60,000 nucleotides of DNA from Bugula neritina (taxonomy: Eukaryota; Bryozoa; Gymnolaemata; Cheilostomatida; Bugulidae), in NCBI GenBank assembly GCA_964035545.1, contig OZ037767.1:22923128-22983127 (forward strand), given 5' to 3'. Both the position numbers and the translations under genes were made by a program. This document shows positions 30,051 to 43,049 of the stretch, piece by piece. The notes under the pieces are model-generated. The model was not told the DNA's origin. It did no database searches and saw only the letters and a program-made list of their open reading frames with translations. Every line of letters starts with the position of its first letter. Positions within the stretch are counted from its first letter, which is position 1.

Positions 30051-33000
30051 CTATTCTGGCTGTCTTTTGACAATATTAACTTTTAGTGGTTCTATGATTT
30101 GTATCAGCCCTGGTCCTTTTTTATAGGTCAGTTGATTCTAAAGATATTAAAAAAATGAGAAAAAGTTTAAATAGGGTTAGTAAAAAGTTTGAGAAAGTAA
30201 AATTGTAAGGATAAAAACAAGTTGGTCATTGTTACAATCTTTGTAAGGAGATTATATTCATAGTTGTGTTTCAAGGTAGAATGCAAAAACAATTTTAAAT
30301 GGCAATAAAACAGGTTAATTATTGTCACGTAGTCTCTGTAACTACATTATTGGTAAAGGTCTTGGGTAGACTGTGGACTTTACATCACACCATGCTGGAG
30401 CATAGTCTATAAAGTTTCAAAAAAAAACACAAGAGAAAGCATAGATAAGTCTGATAATATCATTGGACCAGACTTGTTGTGAATCTTTAAGCAACACTCT
30501 TATCTAGTATATTTAACTTCTTTGCAGTCAAGTGCTAAACTCTAAATCTTACCATACTTGGTGTATCGGCACCTTTTTCAAATTTTACCATTTTAAGAGT
30601 TTTTACAATGGCGACTTTTAGCTCTAGCATAGCAAGTCTTTTCCCAATACAAGCTCTGTTCCCAGCACCAAATGATAGAAATGCATACTGGTTAAATTCA
30701 TCTTTGTTCCCAGAAGAAAACCTATAAATAACTTAATCAAATAAACCCATGCAGTAACAGCATATAGCTATTAGTATGTAAAAGTGTTAGTAAATTATTA
30801 TAATACAGGAAAGTTTTTATGTATCTGAATATAATATATTATATTTATATCAGTAACACCCACATTACATACAGTATATATGACAGTAGTATAGGTATAT
30901 AACATATATATTATATTGATTGTCTTTTGTTATAGTAACTAATCCGAGACTCCTATCCGTGTGTAATATGTTCATAGGAATACATTTCTGTGTATAGTGT
31001 ATGTGATTTATAGTAAGTAGGTATGTATTATTATTACCGTTCAGGTCTAAATTGTTCAGGTTCTGGCCAATACTTGGGATCATGATGAAGGGCGTACTTT
31101 TGAAACTCCACAATCATGCCTTTAGGAATTCTGATACCTTTAACTGTGACATCTTTGTTGGCAACTCGGTCTATTCTACATTTTATAGCAAATTTAGGTA
31201 CCTATTATAAAGTTGTTCAACAGTACACAGGCTACATCAGAATTTAAGTGCTATAGTCAATGACCTACAATTAAAACATACATGATAAAATGTTTGGTAG
31301 GAAATTAAATAAATTTAACATTAAAGAATAGCTTCTACAGTAGCAATTATCTTTTTTATGTTAATAATCTTTTAAAATTAAAGCAATTCTAAGGGAACAT
31401 TTTTGATCTTTTCCTGATACTGATACTGATATTAATTGGCCCAATTCGTATATCCTATAGTAGATGATTAACTGCTAACATTCCAGCAATGTTGATCATT
31501 AGTCCAACAGCCTTTAACATGATGATTGGTTTACACCTATCAAAAATAGCAATGCATGGTGTCCCATATTAGGCATTAATGTTTCAGGCGACTATCTATG
31601 AGTTTTTAGTATTGCTCTCAGTGTTGATTGTTATTTCCATATAGGAGCTTTGCCTTTATTTCACCTAGTTACAAGAAATCGTGGTAAAGTGTTGAGATTT
31701 TTATGTAAAAGTTCTTGGGATTTCACTTTAATTTAGGACATCTATAAGAATCTGAAATGAAGTCTTCTAGTTCGAGGAGGTTGTTCCAACAATATGCTAT
31801 GGAATAGGATATTGTAGAATGTTGTGACCAGCCCAACAAAATCAGAGGAACTTTAGTTTTAAAGGTAAAGGACCTGAACTTAAGGACTTTTATAACATCA
31901 GTTTTCATTCTATCTTTAAAGATTTTACCCATAACGCATCTTAAACTTTTGGTATAGAAAGTGCCAAGTTTTGATTCTTGCAGTTGATGTCTTTTCTGTA
32001 TTTCTAATCAGCTACCTTTTGGAGACGCTTGAAGAGTTTTTTTGCAAAACTTTATCGGTGACAAACAAATATAATAATATGTCAATGTAATAATAGCAGT
32101 CACCTTTCTCACTTTTACGTTTTACACTCTGTGGTGATTCTTGTGTCTTTAAACTGCTATGTTACAAACTATTAATGAGTTGATTTTGTCTTTAGCATAC
32201 CCTCATATCCATGTGTACACTTATAGTATTTCCACAATATGTAACTAACTTACTATTGTGAGCAGATGTGAAGGCGTTGGCAAGGCGTCGGTAGAAAGTA
32301 AATCATTTTGTTTAGTAAATATACTAATACACTGAATACACTAAATACACTGAATACAATTGCAATTTAGTAGCTATATATTGACATTGAATTATATGCT
32401 TTATGATGTACCTTGACAACTGGGGAAATAATCTCAATGTCTCTAGAATACAACACTCTAAATACTCCAACTTCTGAAGCTCTTCATAATCACAATTTCC
32501 ATCTTCATCTGATATTTCAGATGTGAGTGTATAAAGCTACAATCATTCAACCAATCAAATTTGTTAGCTTAGAAATCTTTGATCATATACTTGCTAATCT
32601 GTTACTTCAACAATAATTATTATACCCATTCTTCTGTTCATTGTTATCTTTTACTTAATTTCTTTTCTAATGTTTTATATTTGTAAGATCTTTCTGATAT
32701 TAGATTTTGTTTTCTTGTTACTATTTAATATTCATTTAACTTTATTCACTTTTGAAGTTTCAATCTAATAGTAATCTATTTCTTGGCTCTTGATAACTCA
32801 GATCTTATATTACAAGATCTCTAACCACCAGTCTCATACCAAACAGTCACAACTACTTGTTAGCTAGTTGGCATAAAGGAATGTTACCTTCTCCTGTATT
32901 TCTGGATACCAAGCCAAGAGATAAAACAGATTCTGTAAAGTTGCTCCAGTTGATTCATATCCAGCAATAAGAAAAATAACTGCATTTCCTATAATCTCTT

Positions 33001-36000
33001 CTTTTGTCAATCCTAAAAAATAAATATTCAAATTAGGTTAATAAAATATATCCCCTTTTCTCATACAAAATAAAAGTTAACTACATGCAGCTGCTTTTAT
33101 ATCTTTGTATATGAATACATCGGAAACACAATAATTTACAGCTCATACTGCACAATGAATTAGTTACTCTAGTGAAATAAAAAAGGATTCAGGTTTTTGC
33201 AGTAGAGCATAGAAATTTTCAGCTAACTCATCAATAACTATTATCTGCTACAAATTACTAGTCTACACGCACTGTGTGTACTTGATATAAGCAAGTAAAC
33301 TTTACCTGCTGATTGTAAGTTCTTGAGATACAGCCTGCATTAAAGAATGCTGTCTGATAACCAAGTATTAATTGTTAACAGAGCTATAAATACATAACTA
33401 ACCCTCTGTTGTCCAAGTTTTCCCATCTGAGATATTGACAGAATCCCTATCAACATCCTTTATATCAACCATATTATCTATACACATTGATAGAAAGTCA
33501 TTTCTTTTCTGGAAGTAGAAACAAGAAAATCATAAACAGCTTAATATTACAAATCATTGTTCAGCGTAGAAGCAGTTACATTATATTCCTTTTACTAAAT
33601 CATGATAGTTTTGTACGTAGATGATATAAAAGGACTTTGAAAAATTGATGTTAATTCTTAAAACACATTTTAAATGCAAGAACTTTTTTTTAAAAGAACA
33701 GCGTTGAGATTTTTCCAGTAACGTGTTTTACTTTTATAATCAGCTCGCAATTTGAGGACTAAGGCAAATGTTACTTTAGTAGACACTAGTTTTACTTTAA
33801 GCATACCTGAACATCTTCTCTTTTTAGGTCAAGAACTCTGTTGACCAAATTCTCAAAGTAGGTCATACTTTCCTGTCCAGCAAACGTCATGTCAAAGAAA
33901 CGGCCAAGAATCTCTTTCACTTTTCTCGGCAATGAAACTGTAAATGCAGAACATAAATGGTACATGAGATTGTAGCTAGCAAATGTTTTTTTTAAAAAAA
34001 ACTTGCATTTGTTTGAAGTCTACCAGGAATGAGCTCTGAACTGTGTGAAGGCTATGGCAGAGAGCAAGTATGAGCAGGTGCTCTTTCTGACATCAACAAT
34101 GACCCTTCAGATTGGATTCGAACTCATGACCTATCACATATTAGACTAGTTCGCTATAAGCACGTCTTTCTGCAAACTGAAAAGTCTACCTTCTTTATGA
34201 ATAGCATTCAGTGCTTTAGTTACTTCTATTTTTTGAATTAATTCAACATTTATCTTCTAATCATTACTGTACCTCCTATGCTCAGAATAACTATAGTGTA
34301 TCCTATACTATGCTATGGTATGCTGTGCTATGCTGTGTTATGCTATGCTATGCTATACTGTTATACCTGCTAATAAAAATATTATGCAATCCCCTAAAAA
34401 TCAGCAAATTGAGGTCTGCATCGACAAACCAACAACTGCTTAAGCATTAGCTAAATAATAATACTGCTTACCAATCAATATCACTCTAATAATCTGCAAG
34501 CTTTTAATAAAAAGCTGTTCACTTTTGGTAAGCCCAAAGAAAGGTTTGGAATGGTAAACAAATGGGTGATCTGGGTTAGAGCTGGCATCAACATCCACAC
34601 CAAATGCAGTACTTGCAATAACATCCATAGTGAAGGCAGCAGTGTGTCTACAAAAATAGTATTTGTGCATCTACACTTTACTAAGGTGAAACTCAATATA
34701 TACATGTGCATTTACTTTGGAAAAAAAGCATTTGCTTCATCAGTACAGCCAATGATGAAAACTAGAAAATACTCACCCACCCACAGCTATAGATTCTTTA
34801 GATTCAGTGAGAGATATCAGTTTTTCAGCAAGCTTGCCTGCACATGCATTGATGGTTTGTTGCATCTTTAAATTCATCAGATTAAATAAAAGAATAAACT
34901 TTTTGCAAAGTATGTTGATGTAATATAATAATATAATAATACGATAATAGATATAATCAAATATAATAATATGATATTAGACAAAATAATAATATAACTA
35001 TTGAAATTGCCTATCTATATTAATTATGATCAAACAGCTTCTCTACAGTTTTCTAGGTATGGTGTTAAAGAATTAGTGAAACAACTTTTATTCTAACTGA
35101 AAAATATACAGTGCTAGTATGCTTATAAGCAAAGTAAGGAAGGAAAAGCTGTATTCTTCATTTAATACCTAAATTTTGGTAGCTAGAGGAAACGTCATCT
35201 TTGGAGATAAAAAGACGTTTAAAAATGATTTGACATTGACTCATTAAAATAAATTTTGAATGGTAAAAATAGTATAACTAAGCGTGATGATGTGTTTATA
35301 GTTCGGTTATTTCAAAGTTAGCACTGTAATACGCCGGTGAAAAATAATATATAATAGGATTTCAATATACTCTACATGCAGTTTGTAATATTGGGTTAAT
35401 AGTTTAATTTTACAGCGGTCAATATTCATGAGTTTCATGCGACAGAAGTTTTTAGCGTGTGAGATTGCGTGATATAATAAAATGGTCATGATTATTGCGT
35501 ATACCGAATGTTAGGAAAAATGAAGATAATTATTTGGGCTAGAGCAGGTAAAGTTTTCTATGTACAGCAACTTGCATCTTTTTACTTAAATAAAATCTAT
35601 ACCTGCTTTAATTTCCCAGAGGTGAAAGTCGGTGTAATGGTAGATCTAACATGTTTCCAGTGATCATCTTTCAATGCTGTTATATGACTGGTAATAAAAC
35701 TGTTTTCATTTATAACATTTCTTTTATTAGTAAAAGAAGCAAACTCTTTAATGGCAATCTCTTTCACAACGTCTGCATCAACAACTTGTAGCACTGCTTG
35801 CCGCCCTTGAAATGTTCTGTAAAGTTGCAAGCAATTCTGATAGAATTGAAGCTGTTTTGTCAACAACATACCTTGTTGCAAGACATAAAGCTGAGTTCAC
35901 ATGCAAAAGAAAACTGTGTGTACTAGTACTAAAACCTAAATAAAAACAGTTTATATTTGATTATGAAAAATATTAGGGTTTCTGTGATAAAAATTTAGTA

Positions 36001-37007
36001 ATTTATAACTAATATTGATGTTTACATAAGAAAATGCATGAGTAGTAATCTAATTATAGTTTAATGTTTAAAGTGCCAATAGGATAGGAAAAAAATCATC
36101 AATATATTAATGACTAGTCAATCAATCAATCAATAATCGATTTGGATGTATAAATAGTGTATCTATCAATGAATATAAAGCATTTCTAATTTAATTTGAT
36201 ATTTTGATATGGCTGTTATTTATTTCTTGTCACCAGAAATTCAGATGACATTGATGGTAGAAATTTTTGCATAGATCTGCTGTTTACAGTGCATTTGCAG
36301 CAAGACTGGGAAATAAAGAAAAATTACCCATAAATTCTTCCAGGATATTCCTTGACTAGTTTTATGTCTAACATTGGCACTGCCTAAAATACAACAGATC
36401 AACATATTATTATATTATTATGACATAAAAACTGGTAATGGACAAATATTGTGTTGCATAATTCACTGGTGTTGAAAATGATGCAGCCATAACAAGAATC
36501 CTACACTCACTGTAGTTAGAATCTCCAGTGCATTGCCAACATATGGTATAGAAACAGGTCTATAAGGAACTCCCATCTTTTCAAATGTATCATATGTTGA
36601 TGTTCCATGCCTACCAGCCAAACACAACAAGTTGTTATGTAATCAATACTACTGGGTTCAGCTTTAGTGTATTAAATTCAACTATATTCATTTCAGCCAT
36701 TCCATGCCCAATACGTGCATATCATTGACAAACTTTATTTTCTCAACTTAAAAATTGGAGAAACTATATAAGGGTAATTAATTCCAAAAAGATAAAGCTC
36801 TGACATACAGTATATTATACAGATCTTAAACCTGTATTATCTAAATAGCAATAGATTAGCTCATCACAGTTAATATAGAATAACTTTAATATGAAGATCA
36901 ACTACAACCTGAGATCTGAGAAGCTAGATAACTTACCAGTAAAGTAGAGGACACACTATACAAATCAGTAGAACCCACAGAGGTATTTCCAAACCACACA
37001 GAAGCAT
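30051..37007 (-). CDS. Cytochrome P450, CYP3 clan, copy C, inverted (13 coding exons, 528 aa)
   Basis: Transcribed leftward, tail to tail with copy B. Exons in coding order: 37007-36937, 36610-36511, 36383-36328, 35816-35603, 34865-34777, 34647-34472, 33937-33807, 33508-33403, 33012-32888, 32536-32412, 31175-31038, 30721-30553, 30137-30051. Exon lengths equal those of copy A, all splice sites are GT/AG, and the frame is intact. WxxxR, AGYEST, ETLR and FGAGNRACIG are conserved. It is the most divergent copy: VSLPRK for VLLPRK in exon 7, several changes in exon 8, and LFPQLSR instead of LFPPLPR just after the K-helix ETLR motif. Intron 3 is only about 0.5 kb against 2.7 kb in A. Expected ER monooxygenase; substrate unknown. 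Confidence 0.92.
34045..34190 (-). mobile_element. tRNA-derived SINE in copy C intron 6
   Basis: Minus-strand gtgcttatagcgaacta (A-box-like) and GAGTTCGAATCC (B-box-like), then gatgtcagaaagagcacc. It sits at the same position as the intron 6 SINEs of A and B and has the clearest B box of the three. Confidence 0.6.
34312..34362. repeat. Degenerate TATGC pentanucleotide repeat in copy C intron 6
   Basis: About ten tandem units of TATGC or TGTGC with variants. Confidence 0.85.
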
Positions 37008-38221
37008 TGCTTTTTCTTATTGAACCTATACAGTACAGAGTAGCAGAGTATAGAAAGTCATGTGGAGACAATAACCAGTGATACTAACTATTACAATAAT
37101 ACTTCTAGATGTATTGTTGGTTGTTAGCAATACATTACATATACCAGGTATTCAACAGATAATTTTAACTAAAGTTGGTGAAAGACATGGTGTGTGAAGT
37201 CTGTATTCAGACTGTCAGCTTAGATGCCAGTTATGGTGGCGAATTACATCTTTAAATAACCAATAATATGATAAATTTCTATAGATACCTATAGAAAATG
37301 TACACAGGGAGGGTAACAGTAGTGAGCGCTGTATTTACCACTAGTCTTTTTATCAAATTTATTTCTACTGAACAAGTATAAACTACTTCTTATACTATAA
37401 AAAAGCTTTTTTTTGTAAAGATATTTGTATCAGAAATGCATTCTATACGATACAAGGTCAAAGTTTGCATTCCACACGTATGAGGTAGGTGCAGCCATAG
37501 GAAAATATGAAAATCATGTGTTCTAGATAAAAAAAACCATCAGCACTCCAAACCAAAGTTTATATAAACCATGAAAATATTTGTAAAACTATTAAAATTT
37601 TTCTGCTATACTGCACCCAAATATTGTACATCTACAAGGTTGAAAAGTACATAAATTTAGATATTTCAGTTTCCTGTGCAGTAGAATATATTTTCACTTA
37701 ACAGAAATATATGTTCTAGCACTTTAACTAAGTGCTAGGTAATGTAAAAACTTTAACTGTAATAGGCCTACCAAAAACTTGGCAAAAGGTTTTGTTAAAA
37801 ATGGAAATACTGTTATATTAACCTTGAGTGTTAAATTCACTGTACAGGGTTTTCATTGTATAGAGTCAAGTTCATATAGAGCAATACAGGAATATATTAT
37901 ATAACGTATTTTTCTGCATCTCGTAAAGAAAACAGAAGTATGTTTGAACTAATTGTATGATAGTTTGAATGTTGATGGTTCTTTTGCTTCAATGGTTACA
38001 ATGTAGTCTTTTGTATTGTATTGTAGTTGAAGTATTTTTGTTAAAGTTTTCTCGGTTTACAAAGAACATAGAAAATAATTGACAAAAGGCCTTAAAGCTA
38101 TATAAAAATATGAGTAAAAGCTATATTGAAACCTGTTCTGACTGTGAAAGGCAGATACACAAATCATATACAATAAAATAAATTAAGTTGGAGTAATGCT
38201 TTGATGTATACATCACACACA
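37008..38221 (-). other. 5' flank of P450 copy C, with degraded promoter
   Basis: Alignable to the 5' flank of A and B at least to about 37820. The TATA box equivalent reads TATAACAG (37810-37817, minus strand). The GTGAGT donor of the non-coding exon is replaced by CCAAGT, and about 20 bp between them are missing. The acceptor-like sequence before the ATG is also altered (cctgtatag becomes the equivalent). No other gene seen. Confidence 0.55.
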
Positions 38222-38229
38222 GTAGCCAC

Positions 38230-39106
38230 CAGGGTTGGGGTAATCAAGCCCTCAGCCAATCACTAGCAATTCTTAAAATTTCATTGGTTTCTTTATCATT
38301 CACAGAATGTATGTACTACGCAACACTGACCAATCATGAACATGAAGATTCTGATCAATGTATAGTTGCTGAAGCAGTTTCATCCCAGATAGACACTTCC
38401 CAGTTAGAAGCTATTTTTAATTTTGGTACCATAATAATGTATATAACTGTTATATCGATTGCTAAAGAGCTAATAGCTATAATAGGTAATATAAAGTATC
38501 TGGAATAATAGCCCACTTTTCACAGATTTGTGTGGGGCAAAAAACAGTTATAAGTTAATAATAGACATTATTTTTTATGAACACCTATTAATGAAATATT
38601 TTTTTCCCAACAAAAAGTATAGAATATGCAAAATTAATAAGTTAATAAGTTTAATATACATATATTTTGATAATATTCAAATAAATTGCACATAAAATAT
38701 GCATTTACAACAAACAAACCTGGCCCTTCTAACGCCTTGAATCTTGAGATCTAACTCTCTTTCAAAAAAATTTGCCCATCTCTGGTCTACTGTTTAATAA
38801 ACAGTTCAAATTATTTTAATGTAGTATTTATCACCTTATTCGTTACTGTTGAGAACAAAGAAGGTTTTTAGTTGTCAAAATTGCCCCTGGTAGTTGGACC
38901 CCAAAAGTGAGATTATATAACTTTTATTGTCTCTTGCGAGAACAAAAGTAATTGTAATTGTAATTAATTACATTACCATGTAATTGAAATTGTAATTAAT
39001 TACATTTATTTCAGCTGTAATTTTATAATTGTAATTGTAATTGACAAAATCTCATGTAATTGTAATTGTACTTAATTACATTCATATGTAATTGACCCCA
39101 ACCCTG
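38230..39106. mobile_element. hAT-type non-autonomous transposon (MITE), 877 bp
   Basis: Ends are CAGGGTTGGGGT and its reverse complement (ACCCCAACCCTG), flanked by an exact 8-bp duplication GTAGCCAC (38222-38229, 39107-39114). hAT elements typically have CAG-type ends and 8-bp duplications. The right subterminal region (38940-39090) is packed with TAATTG/TGTAATT repeats, a common hAT subterminal feature. A 74-codon frame at 38284-38508 shows no transposase signature that I recognise. Confidence 0.88.
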
Positions 39107-40604
39107 GTAGCCACAATATAAAATCTTACAGAAGTGCATTATAAAGACCATTTCTTTTACTAACACACCTGCTAGATTTTAACACTTTTACAATATTTAT
39201 TTTTTATTTCAAGGTTTTGTAAAAACGTGAATTTAAAACTGAAGATTTCTATTCTCATTTGCTTGTCAAATTTGTGAAGTCTCGCTTTCCAAACACAATT
39301 TTAATTCCGCAAATTGAATTATGCTATTAGATGATCTATAAGTATGAATGCGAGTAGGAAAAAATAATCTATTAAGAAATAGGTTTTTGGTATCTACAAA
39401 AGTTTAAAATTTAAGATGCAACAAGTACAACAATTCGTAGCTTATAGAATTTTCTTTTTTTGACCTTATTCTACACTCAACAATTCATATGTACTGTAAA
39501 GTTTTGATAATCCCTCACACATTTATTAGTCTGAACCAAATATTATCGTAGAGTTAAGATTGATTGATGCTGTATATGAGCAGTCATTTGTTTGCAATTT
39601 TCAAACTGCTTTTTGTTTTATGTATCGCTATGTAAGCTAATAGAATAAACAATATAACATATTGGACTAATCAAATATTAGGAAATAGGTATGAAATATA
39701 GACTAAAACTTTAAAATTATAGCAAATATCAAAAACAATATAACAATAAGATATTACTAACCTGAGCCTCTTTGATTGCAATTCAGATATTTATAATTTA
39801 TTACTTTATCCTTACGATGCTTAAACCGAAATGGAGGCAAAAGTATTAGCAGATACTCATCTAAGCTAGTATGCCACGAAATATTAACCGCAGCCAATGG
39901 TAAGGTTATCCTTTTCACAAGGCAATTACTTAATAAGTCATCAAGTGGGATGAGGGGAAAGGGGGGCAATGAACCATGTAAAACTCAGCCAATCAGCAAC
40001 GTGTACCACTGGAATGCCTCATCATTATGAATAATAAAAAATTCTGCAAGTTCAACTGCAAAATGTATGCTTCTAAAATAGTTGTGCAAATTTTACTATA
40101 TGCTAAATCCTCAGTGATTTTATTGCATGTAAGCTGGAAACTATTTAGGAGGTTAAATAAACCATCACTGCTGTTAGTATTGCTTATAAGCTATATACAC
40201 AGAATACATTATGGTTTTCTCCTAAATTTTGAAAATAATGGTTAGTTGAATCTGCAAGAGTTGACATGCACAGTTATTAGCAATAGACTTAATATAGGCT
40301 TTTCATCTATACTCTATAACATGAGTATAATTATTATGTATTCCATAGTACGTCTTAGTATAAAAGCATAAATTTTCAATTAAGATTTGAATTTGCTGAA
40401 CTCTTACACATCAACCCAAGTCAAAATCAATCTTATTTTTTAGTTTTTCAGACTGTTATTTGGCATGATTTTATAAGAACTGCCAATAAAAATATTCAAT
40501 TCATCTGAAAACAAGTAGGCCTATAACATATAATATACATATGCAGTTATAATATAGGACCCTGGGCTAGCACTAACTAATACACCATATTCTATTCTAT
40601 TCAG

Positions 40605-40800
40605 ACTCATATATTCTCTTCTGTCCACAATCTTCAATCACTCAATTCACTCACTCCTCGCACACTCTGTTTTATATCTCAACACTCACACAAGCCATAC
40701 CCATATCCATGTTGATGCAAATATCACAGAGTTGTGCACTCCCTATACACACAAGAGTAAAAGAAGACAACTACAACTAACTTACAAATTAGGATACAAC
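40605..40800 (+). repeat. Dispersed repeat family R, copy 1
   Basis: About 85-90% similar to 42831-43049 in the same orientation. From about 40706 an open frame reads DANITELCTPYTHKSKRRQ and continues past the shared part to a stop near 40866. The two visible differences in that stretch are synonymous. Probably a fragment of a transposon coding region or a repeat with a conserved end; family not recognised. Confidence 0.6.
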
Positions 40801-42659
40801 ATTTCACCCCCTGCTTGTGATTACATATCCACATGTAAATACTTGGCTAGACAGATTGAGAGGTAAATGTTGCAGCAACTGGGTCACACTATTAGTTATA
40901 TGCGCAGGAATATCAATGACCCTATTTTCTTAATCTGGATCGATAGATTTGTGTAGCACTGAACCCATATCAACATTCGCTTTAATGTAATTGTATGTAC
41001 GACATGAAACAAAGAATTATAATTTGACTACAGTGGCAGTGTTAATTGCTTTTAACTTTTTGTATCAGCTATGGTAACCTACATTTAAAAAGCTTGTCAT
41101 GCAATTATACCCATCTCTATATACACATATCAACCTGGACTAGCTGCAGTGCTATAGCGTCATGGGCCTTCTCATTTCGTTTATTTTTCTCAACTGTATG
41201 TATTTTTTCCGTCTGCGACAAAATAAAACAAACAAACAAACATTATATGTTATCGCGATAGAAAAATGCTGCAACTGAAATTGAGGTATCAGGGTATCAG
41301 TATATACTAATAAACATGTAGTCAGCACTTAGGGCTCTACATCAACAGGTTGTCGCATTTACTGGGGTAAGAATATCTCCACATAAGGATAAAGCTAGCA
41401 TAATTGTGAGATGTTTGATATATGTGATAACTGGATGAGCATGTTGTAGACTAAGGTGTACATATATGAAGGAAATGGTAATTGTTATAGGTAATAGGCG
41501 GTAAGTATGGGTATCACTATCATATTATTAGAAATGTTTACGGAGTAAAATCTAGAGCCCAAAAACCAGAACGGAAATATTTCCATCACACAGAAGTTGT
41601 GTAACAATATCTTAAAACAACCATTCCAAGCTGTCTTGTTGAGTATAAGGCTCACAGCTCATTTAAGGTTTATGCCTGGTTCTCTATATTCTAAACTATC
41701 TAGTATGACTCGCTTAGGACCAGCTATCAGTTTAATTAACAAAATTACTTCCCCTTAGGTTATAGCTAATTACTTCGAATTAGCAGAACCCAACTATGCT
41801 AACGCTTTGCTAGAGAATGAAAATTACTTGATTACTACCGAGCAGCAAGATGATATCAATTCAATCAACACTGTGAACATATAAATTCAAAAGACTTCAT
41901 AGTTCTTCTACATACTGAACCTTTCCAGTTCATTGATCATACATGTCAATTCTCCAATAATAGTGGTATGGTGCACTAGTCACAAACGGTACCATGACTA
42001 CCTACCAGCTTGAATTTGTTAAGGCCTGTATGCCCGCATGGTTCAGGATAAGCTTAATAGACGATTACTTCAAAAAGAAATCCTATAACATGATTAGATT
42101 TACTATCTATTAACTCAATTAGCCTACCCCTGGTTCAATTTACGGTTCACCATAATTTGACTAAAAATAATATTGGCACTTGAGTATAAAAAAGTTTAAT
42201 TAGAGTTAACTAGGATCACAGTCTAGGACAATACATGGGAGGGACTGAGGCAGTACTGGTGGCAGCCAACACGCCACATGTGCTGCAGTCACATGTAGCA
42301 ATGTCAGCCCCACCACAGTGCCTGTCTCCACATGTATTCTGCTAATAATAAAGCTTATATTCCTTTTTTATAGTTGCAGAACTAATTGCTAACTAATAAA
42401 CAACCTTAATTCCTGGTAACTATCATGTGCGACCGGTACAACATAACTACAGTATATATGTATAATTACGGCTATTTGCAGATAGGTTTCTATATAAATA
42501 AATGAGCTTATAGCCTACTGGTCTATGATTTTTAGTGTATGTTGTGTTATACTAAATGAGGTCATGCGCCGTTATTGTCATGTTGTGCTTATATGTGGAT
42601 CTTCGCCAGGCCGCAGCGATTCATTAATTACAAATTCACAACATTGCACACATAAAATT

Positions 42660-42759
42660 ACACACACACGCACACACACGCACACGCACACGCACACGCA
42701 CACACACGCACACACACGCACACACACACGCACACACACACACACACATATATATATAT
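42660..42759. repeat. (CA)n with CACG interruptions
   Basis: CA-rich array with eight or so CG interruptions, ending in a short TA run. It lies about 70 bp upstream of repeat R copy 2. Confidence 0.93.
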
Positions 42760-42830
42760 GCTGCGGTATATGCCATTATGAAGTTTTATATACCCGAGGC
42801 GTGTCACTGTGCCATTTTCATTTGTGTTTC

Positions 42831-43049
42831 AACTCATATATCTCTTCTGTCTACAATCTTCAATCACTCACTCCTCTCACAATTTCTCACAATCTCACAT
42901 ACACACTATGTTTTATATCTCAACACTAACACAAGCCACACCCACGCTATATTATGTATGTTGATGCGAATATCACAGAGTTGTGCACTCCCTATACACA
43001 CAAGAGTAAAAGAAGACAACTACAACTAACTTACAAATTGGGATACAAC
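42831..43049 (+). repeat. Dispersed repeat family R, copy 2
   Basis: Second copy of the repeat at 40605-40800. Its frame (from 42954) reads YVDANITELCTPYTHKSKRR, then diverges from copy 1 after KLGYN and runs open to 43343. Confidence 0.6.

Noticed and set aside
38284-38508. 74-codon frame as a hAT transposase
   Set aside because: It is too short and lacks any hAT signature I recognise; the element is better described as non-autonomous.
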